Assembly (NCBI GenBank): GCA_033297075.1
Contig: MU858174.1
Location: forward strand, 48,249 to 112,248
Origin: Rhypophila decipiens
Lineage: Eukaryota > Ascomycota > Sordariomycetes > Sordariales > Naviculisporaceae
Direction of reading: 5' to 3'
DNA: 64,000 nucleotides
The position numbers and the translations under genes are program-made. This document shows positions 57,111-64,000 of this stretch, one piece after another (position 1 is the first letter of the stretch; the number at the start of each line of letters is the position of its first letter). The notes under the pieces were generated by a model. That model was not told the origin of the DNA and searched no databases. It was given only the letters and a program-made list of their open reading frames with translations.

Positions 57111-59248
57111 GGTGGCGGTTGTTTGTGTTGGTTTTCAAGGTTGACTCGGTTGAGGAGTTATAATTATTGGGCTAGAGTAGTATATGGATGGACTTGTCTG
57201 CGCTGCTGGTTTGGAAATCCTGTTGCTTTCGATGAGGGAGCTGTTGATCCTTCTTATAGTTTTTCATCTCTCCTTTAGCCTTCCTTGAACAAGCTCAACT
57301 CCTCCATTACGTTTCTTCCTGGCTCATCTTTCTTTCAACTCTCCTATTTCCAGAGTCTTGACATACTGCGTCTGCTGACGGTGAAGATCGTCTCCTCGAC
57401 TTCCTGTAACGTGATTCCCTGGCGAAGCTGAAAGGCTTACTAGATGATTCTCGTGGTTTCGAAGTCTCCCTCATTCCCACCTTAGAAGTAATCGCCATAT
57501 TGATCCCGGCGTTGTCCATTATTCCCGGTTGGTGCCTTTGTGCAACACTACATACCTCAATACAACATTGATATTGGTTGAACAGCTGCTAGGAACTTTT
57601 TCTCCACAGCGTATTCTGACATCCAGATCAGGACGATCTGCCCCGTGTGAGTTGTAGCTCTGATGTCTTCAGTCTTTGCTGTGCGATTCTATCATTCTGC
57701 TTTGAGGTTGTTTTTGGATGCAGCGGTCGACATCTCCGTTCTCCCTCATACTGAGGATTCACGTCGTCCCATGAGAAATACTGTTCACCGCTCTTGTACG
57801 AATTAGTCATGTTGTCCTACCCATCGGGCCGTGAGTAGCCTTATGTCCATGTCACGGAATTAACAACGGACTTGAATGAGACAAGCAACCGTCAGCACGG
57901 GAATATGACGGTGATTGATGTAGAAAAGGACATGTCAGATCTCATACGGGCCCAGCACACCTGACGTATGTCTCGTCAACTTGACTGATTTCCGTAACGC
58001 AGCTCCATTTCAGGCTGACCTTCCTCGAGTGAACGGGAATAAGTGATCTATATTGGACCGTCCGACCCGCAGTCACCTGCTCACATTTGTTTACGGATCT
58101 CTGGTTTACACGCAGAGTACTTGCCCGTTTGGATGCCTGTTATATGATGTCAGTAAATAATAACGTAATCACTGTAACGGCTTTCCGAAGCATTTTACAT
58201 AACCTAATGTTCGGTCTTAGACGCCAAGAAAGGGGGGAAAAGTTGTTTTAACACCGACGACGGAAGAAAACGCCTTGACAAGACAGCATTCATTCTATTT
58301 TCCACACCAGAGCTGATAAAAGCAGCGGCAGTCTGTGAGATATTTGAACGCAACAGAAATAGTTGTCCCCATATTATAACAATGCTCGCTACCCGTTTGA
58401 TGGCAGATGTCAGGTAGGTGGAGACCAGAGAGCATCCCATCCTGCATTTCCAATTCAGGGCGGTACCGCGAAACCGCGAGTTACCGCCCGAATCTCCTTA
58501 CTACTTTTGAACTGGGAGTTTGCTTTTTGCTATTTCCATCTTCAAGTTGTTTGACTCTCTCTCACATTTCTGAAGGCAGGTGTTCCATCGTACAACATGT
58601 CACAAAAGGACGATATGAGCTAAGACGCGAGTAATGGGTGAACATATAGTAATATTATTTTTGATACAACTCGAAGGATCCAGCCGCGAGGTCATGTGGC
58701 AGTACCAGTAAGCTGAGCGTTATTGAGTCTTGATCCCGCAACGGGCTTTCAGGAAGCAGGCTAAGTGGCAGAGACGATACTAAGCCTGTGAGTGGGTATA
58801 TCCTCATTTTGGCTCACTTGGCCGGGGCTGTGCATTTTGGAAATGCGAAGCAGATTGGTGGTTTCCCCAAACCGCACTTGGGTGTATAATGTGAGAAATA
58901 CTCCAAAAGTGACTATTCAAGGTTACCGTTTTAGGAAATTTGAGTTTTAACGCCGTTTTGGCGCTGGCGTGCTGAGGATGAGGAACAGGATGGCCGCGCA
59001 GCTGAGTACCCGTCATCTTGTGTTGTTTTGTTTACCCCGTTTGGCAGCAATTGCCTTGGAGCAGATTGGGAGCTATAAAGATGTACTGTTATTCGAGAGG
59101 CGGTTCAAGTGTATAAGTAAAACGTCAAGCTACCACTTTCTTGCATTCCCAACGAAAGAAGTTGTAGCACAACATATCCAAAACCATCACTTGAATTCTT
59201 CTTCTTTATCGTCTTACTTCTTTGGCTCAGAGGGCCCATTTTTCGGCC
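57111..59248. other. intergenic, no gene seen
   Basis: Promoter of the minus-strand secreted protein, then about 1.5 kb with only short featureless frames, and a TATAAAG at 59074-59080 before the next gene. Confidence 0.5.
59074..59080 (+). promoter_or_regulatory. TATA box of the secreted subtilisin gene
   Basis: TATAAAG, about 170 bp before the ATG at 59249. Confidence 0.45.
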
Positions 59249-62200
59249 ATGCGCTTTCCTAGTGGCCCGGTGTGGCTGTCCTACGCCCTGCTCTTTGGCG
59301 CCTCGCAGGCTATCTTTGCACCTTCCGCAGACGAGTGTCTCCCTGGTGAGTACTGGTGCGAGGACCGGTGTGGATCCGACAGCTACGGAGAGACGTGCTG
59401 CCAAGCACCGGGTTTGGTTGACAAACACCATCTCTGCGGAAGATGTAAGTTATGGAGACGTAAAAGAAAAGCTGCATTCTCAAAGGCAGTTGCTGACTCC
59501 CTGTTCTTGTACTCTAGGGAACACTTGCTGCGGTGCTGGCTGCTGCCTGATTGGCTCGACTTGCACGGAGAATGGTGAATGCGTGGACGCGGGTGCTCCT
59601 TCCGGGCCTGGCAGTCCTCCCCATGCCCCACCAGGCCTACCCGGCCCATCCTCGGGAGTTCTCACCTCAGTCCTCTCAGGGGGATCGACTGTGGTCATTA
59701 TCGACGGCACAACAACCATCCCCGTCCCGAACGTCGCCTTTCCCACCACAGTGACAACAGATGGACATACCATCACCATCAATCCGCCAGGTTCTGCTAT
59801 TCCGGTGCAGCCTGGCCTCGCCACCAGCGTCAATCCCGATGGGCATACCGTCATCTCCAACGCCGGCGGTGTCGTCACAGTCCCCACCGGAATAACCACC
59901 CCGATCGAGTTTACGCAGTCAAACGGCGATGTAGTCACTTTTCTTCCGCCCGGCGTCGATACCAACCCAACCACAACTGTCGACCCGGACGGACAGACAA
60001 TTATATCACACACAGGTGGCGTCATCACGGTTCCAACTGGCATTACGACTCCAACCGAATTTACCAATTCTAATGGAGGCGTCATCACCTTCGTTCCCGG
60101 CCCTAACGGGGGCAGTGCCACCCCGGGCACTGACTTTACAACAACTGTCGATCCAGACGGACAGACAGTAATATCCAATACCGGAGGAGTTATCACGATC
60201 CCAACCGGCATCACCACCCCAATTGAGTTTACGCAATCCAACGGAGTCGTGATTACGTTTGTCCCCACTCTTCCAAGTAGCCTGCCAAGTAGCAGTCGCC
60301 CTTCTGGACCGGACTTGACCACAACTGTAGACCCAGATGGCCAAACAGTCATCTCCAACACGGGAGGAATCGTTACAATACCCACTGGTATCTCGGGACC
60401 CGTCACCCTGACAAACTCGGCCGGCCAGACCATCACCTTTGACCCTTCCCCGACTGCCTCTTCCAACTCGGCGGTTTCATCTATAGTCACGTCAGTCGAC
60501 CCAGATGGACAGACTGTCATTTCCAATCCTGGTGGCGACGTTATCACCATTCCGCCGGGCATCACCAACCCGACAGTCATCACCGGGACGGACGGCAGCG
60601 TGGCCACATTCACCCCTGTCTTTCCAGTTACCCGACCCACGGGCGAGCTGCGGCCCATCGAGACACCCATCAAGGACCCAGGGAGGTCTGACGACGGCGG
60701 CAGCAAGATACCATGCACCATGTGGTTCTTTTTCGTTTGCATCCGCTGGGAAGGCTTTGACCTTTTTGGCTGGGAGTTCAATTTGCCCCCGGGGCCATAC
60801 CCGCCCGGCCCTCCCCCTCCTTTCGACCCAGCACTCTCGATCAGTGTCAGGGGTGGCCCCCTTCCAGATTGGCCTGAATTCACGTAAGTTGAACTCTTGA
60901 TAGTTCGTGACGATCAACGTTCCTAGACATAGCAGCTGACGCACGGATTAGAATCGGTCCTGACGGCGATCCTACTTTCCCACCCAAGCCAATCAACGGC
61001 CCGGAAGGCGAGTGCGAGACCAAATCGGCCGAGCTTTGCTTGACCAGGACCTCGTTCGGAATGACGGTTTCCGACGGGGCCACCATGACCACGACCACGG
61101 CCGTCCTGTCCACCTGCGCTACCGTGTTTGGCTGCAACGTCCAGGACGTCTCGGTCACGGCCACGTCCACTGGGGGATGCACTTCGGCCAGCACAGTCAC
61201 TGACATATGGGTGTCCTGCCCGGCTACGGCAACGACTGACTGCTCCACCACCCGCACCTCACTTGTTAGCGGTTGCTCTGTGACCCCGACTACTGTTACC
61301 TGCGGTATTTTGACCCCAACTGGCGTAGCCAGAGACCCGTCTTGCGACCCCGTAAGCGAGTACGTTGTCTACTCGTCTGAGGTTGGGAGGTTGGGCGAAG
61401 GGGCCGAGAACGTGACGTCGATACTCGGTAAATTCACGGGAGACCCTGCCAAGGTCAAATCTGAGTCGGCAGGGGATCTGGGCATCATGTTTTGGATTGC
61501 AAATTTGACCGAGACTCAGGCTGCCGCGCTGCGGCAGAATCCAAATGTCAGTAAAGATGATGTGAAAACTCCTATCCATCTACGACTGCTAACCGCATGG
61601 TGACGAAACCGCCAGGTCGACTCTGTCACCCTCCCGTGCACCGAAGACACCTGCCCCGATCCTTACCTGTCGGTAGTGTCGCAAGAAGCAGCCAAAGACA
61701 ACCTCGTCCTATTGTCTTGGCCGCCGAATGAAAAGAGAATAAAGAAAGTGAGCGACTTGAAAGGCGAATACTACTTTGAAAATCATGACGGGCAAAACGA
61801 CGGGGACGCGAATGTTTATATCTTGGACTCTGGTGCATCGATTGCCCACGAGGTGAGTGACGGACCCTAACGAACCCACGACACCAAGTTACCGTGTTTC
61901 GGCCGGCAGACGGCTAACAGTGGACGTATTATCTTGAACAAATATAGGAATTCGCAAAATCTGATGTCAATTTTGAATGGATACACGTTGACCGAGACTT
62001 GGACGGCACAATGCCAGAGAACGACGGTTTGTATAAAGGTCATGGAACAGCAATGCTGAGCGTCGTGGCAGGCGAGCGGCTAGGCGTTATGAAGTCAGGG
62101 AGGGTCGTTATTGTGAGGATGCCACGGCGGTTTGAAGCGGGAACCTCTAAGCCGCAAGATTACCTTCTTGGCCTCAGCAGTATCATTACCCATCTAGCCG

Positions 62201-63669
62201 CTCGCAGGCCCCGGCAACCTCCGGACCCGGTCGATAACTCTCCACCCATCCGTACCGTCGTCCTTTTGGCCTTGATGTGGTCACCGCGCGAACTATCGCC
62301 CACAGTACCGCGCGAACGGGCCATGCCTAATCCCTTCTGGATGAAAATGTTAATAACCGATCTCAAGGACCTAGGGGCGCTAGTAGTGACAGGGTCGGGA
62401 AACCTGGGCCACAAATACCCCGATATTGATGGTTTGCCCGCCATCTTTGGCAATCCCAACGACCCGAACTACTGCGACAATCTCCTCGTCGTCGGAGGGA
62501 CAAAAACTGACGGTCTGACCAAGTATTCAAGAGGCGGGTTCGACAAGGCCAAGGGGCTCCCCCATGTCTATGCCCCAGGCGAGGATATTCTGGTCGCCGA
62601 TCACAACATAGGCGATGATGGAACCAACACCAGGCTCGGCACGGGTACCTCGGAAGCCTCAGCTCACGTTGCAGGCCTGGCCGGCTACTTGCTCACCGTG
62701 TCCCGCGAGGGCCAACTCAGCAACGTCCGCCACACAGTCGCCGGTATCAAGAACTACATCATCAATACAGCCTGGGAGAGGCCAGAAGCCATGACGATTC
62801 TGAGACAAAGACAGGACGACGGGGTGGACCTGTTAGAGTGGCAGGGTGTTCTCAATGTTGTAGCAAATGGCGTCACAGTAGACCACCGAAAGGTTTGCCG
62901 CTGGAGGAAGGCAATTGGCCTAACCGAACAACTCGCGGAAGAACTGGACGGGAACGGATCGGATGCCGGCGAAGGGGGGCCCGACCCGGTCGGCGACGTG
63001 TGCTCTATCGCATTCCCCTCAACCGCCACCATCACTCCAACCGGCACCGGGGCCAGCGGGCCTATTACCGGCCTGCCAAAACTACCGCCAATCTCAGGCA
63101 CCGGCCTTCCCCCGATTGAAACTACCCGCACCGGCAGCTCCTGTGCCTCTACCACAACTGGAACACAGTGCATCCAAGGCCCAGGGGGGCGGGTAGCCTG
63201 TACCCCCGTCGCGGCCTGCGCCTCGTGGGCCCCCACACCGACTCCAACCCTGGTGGTCAAGACGGCCCGTCCCGTCTGCGACAAGGAATCCGACCACCCC
63301 AAGCACGGTGATATTCAGTCGGCCGACCAGGAGAAATTCGCGGCTGAGTTCTGTACCAAGCATATCAACCAGGAATATTCTGGCTTCAATCCCCGAGCCA
63401 TGACAAGCGCGAATACGGATATCCTGCGGAGGTATGTCGATCGTCACGGGGTGACTTACAGTTATTCTGTTCAGTGGATCAGGGGGTGCACCGAATTTGC
63501 GACCATGGATGTACTGACCCCGGCGCCAAAGGAGGGGTGCTGGTGGATTCTTCAGAGGACATTTCTGGACTGTAACAATGGGGGGGTGGGAGGGTATCAC
63601 GAGGTGGGCTGTCTGAGGTATACCTTTAGGGAGGGGGATCGGCTGGTGACGATTCCCATGCTGCCGTGA
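59249..63669 (+). CDS. secreted repeat-subtilisin multidomain protein, 5 exons, 1371 aa
   Basis: Exons: 59249-59444, 59518-60883, 60952-61546, 61616-61852 and 61948-63669; all junction phases agree. A signal peptide is followed by a Cys-rich module at about 28-90 (WCEDRCGS, ETCCQA, NTCCGAGCCLIG) like small chitin-binding or Cys-knot units. Then come five units of about 42-60 residues (VDPDGQTVISNTGGVITIP and PTGITTPIEFT), a Thr-rich Cys region (about 530-650) and an I9-like prodomain (about 655-725). The S8 protease domain has Asp790 in LDSG, His830 in GHGTAM, Asn950 in TGSGN and Ser1033 in GTSEASAHVAG. A Pro/Thr linker and a C-terminal Cys domain (about 1225-1371) finish the protein. Probably an extracellular or wall-bound protease. 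Confidence 0.92.
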
Positions 63670-64000
63670 TGAGATTCCGATGTGAGGGTGATACTGGAAG
63701 GACCGAGGTGCTGTATAGCCAAGGTGTGTTTACACTTGATGGAATCAGGTGCCGTGCCGAGTATTAGGTTGGGGATTTGATATCGGGGTGATTTAGAATT
63801 TGGGAGCTTGGTCTTGAAATATCCATACGTTTTGTCTATAACAACTGGAGTCAATAGCCAATAGCATTCTTTAATTCTTGAGCGGGTGGGTGCAGGGTTT
63901 GGAGGTAGAGTAACGGCGGTGTGCTGAATGGGTATATAACCATTGAATTGCAGAAGGTTCTGATAACTTCTGTAATTTGAGCTCCTTTTTAGGAACGGTT
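63670..64000. other. 3' flank, no gene seen
   Basis: Downstream region of the secreted subtilisin gene. A minus frame at 63597-63854 overlaps its end and shows no features. Confidence 0.5.

Noticed and set aside
59480..60883. 467-codon minus-strand frame
   Set aside because: Antisense of the repeat region of the secreted subtilisin gene; no domains and no start context.

Overview
The window is nuclear DNA of a filamentous ascomycete, probably a sordariomycete. Coding regions are cut by short introns (mostly 50-75 bp) with GTRAGT-like donors, CTRAC-type branch points and YAG acceptors. Protein families are fungal: Spf1-type P5A ATPase, DUF4360, DUF3494 ice-binding, patatin and subtilisin modules of the kind used in fungal NLR-type proteins. 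AT-rich blocks look like repeats decayed by RIP. No rRNA, canonical tRNA or CRISPR array was found.

Layout. 1-3.1 kb: no supportable gene. 3.1-4.9 kb: a disordered protein. 6.4-8.1 kb: a three-repeat secreted protein. 8.4-13.2 kb: repeat-rich, with a Ser-rich 'MC' protein gene, hairpins and a 322-bp LTR mini-element (TRIM-like). 13.3-20.2 kb: secreted and surface proteins (ice-binding protein with a His/Gly tail, GPI-anchored Thr-rich repeat protein, DUF4360 protein). 20.9-26.1 kb: an eight-exon, about 1590-residue zinc finger-GTPase-RING-patatin protein with a UIM-like motif. 28-49 kb: about ten small genes for short, mostly C-terminally membrane-anchored proteins on both strands, interrupted by the large ER ATPase gene (Spf1) and an 897-bp non-autonomous hAT element. 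49.9-55.0 kb: three related Cys-rich 'MC' genes, the last running into a broken subtilisin domain, followed by a short interstitial telomeric repeat. 56.6-57.1 kb: a small secreted Cys-rich protein. 59.2-63.7 kb: a five-exon secreted repeat-subtilisin protein.

The most novel feature is the 28-49 kb cluster. Nine genes start with a short exon ending in a phase-1 intron. Seven have a second intron, always phase 0. Nearly all end in a hydrophobic segment close to the C-terminus. Two share a visible Cys/HPG motif. This suggests one old, fast-diverging family of tail-anchored-like proteins. The second is the Cys-rich MC family beside (and once nearly fused to) a subtilisin. The third is the GTPase-RING-patatin protein, which resembles an immune-type effector using a GTPase in place of NACHT/NB-ARC. 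Functions for all three are inference. Exon models were built by hand from splice signals and reading-frame continuity.
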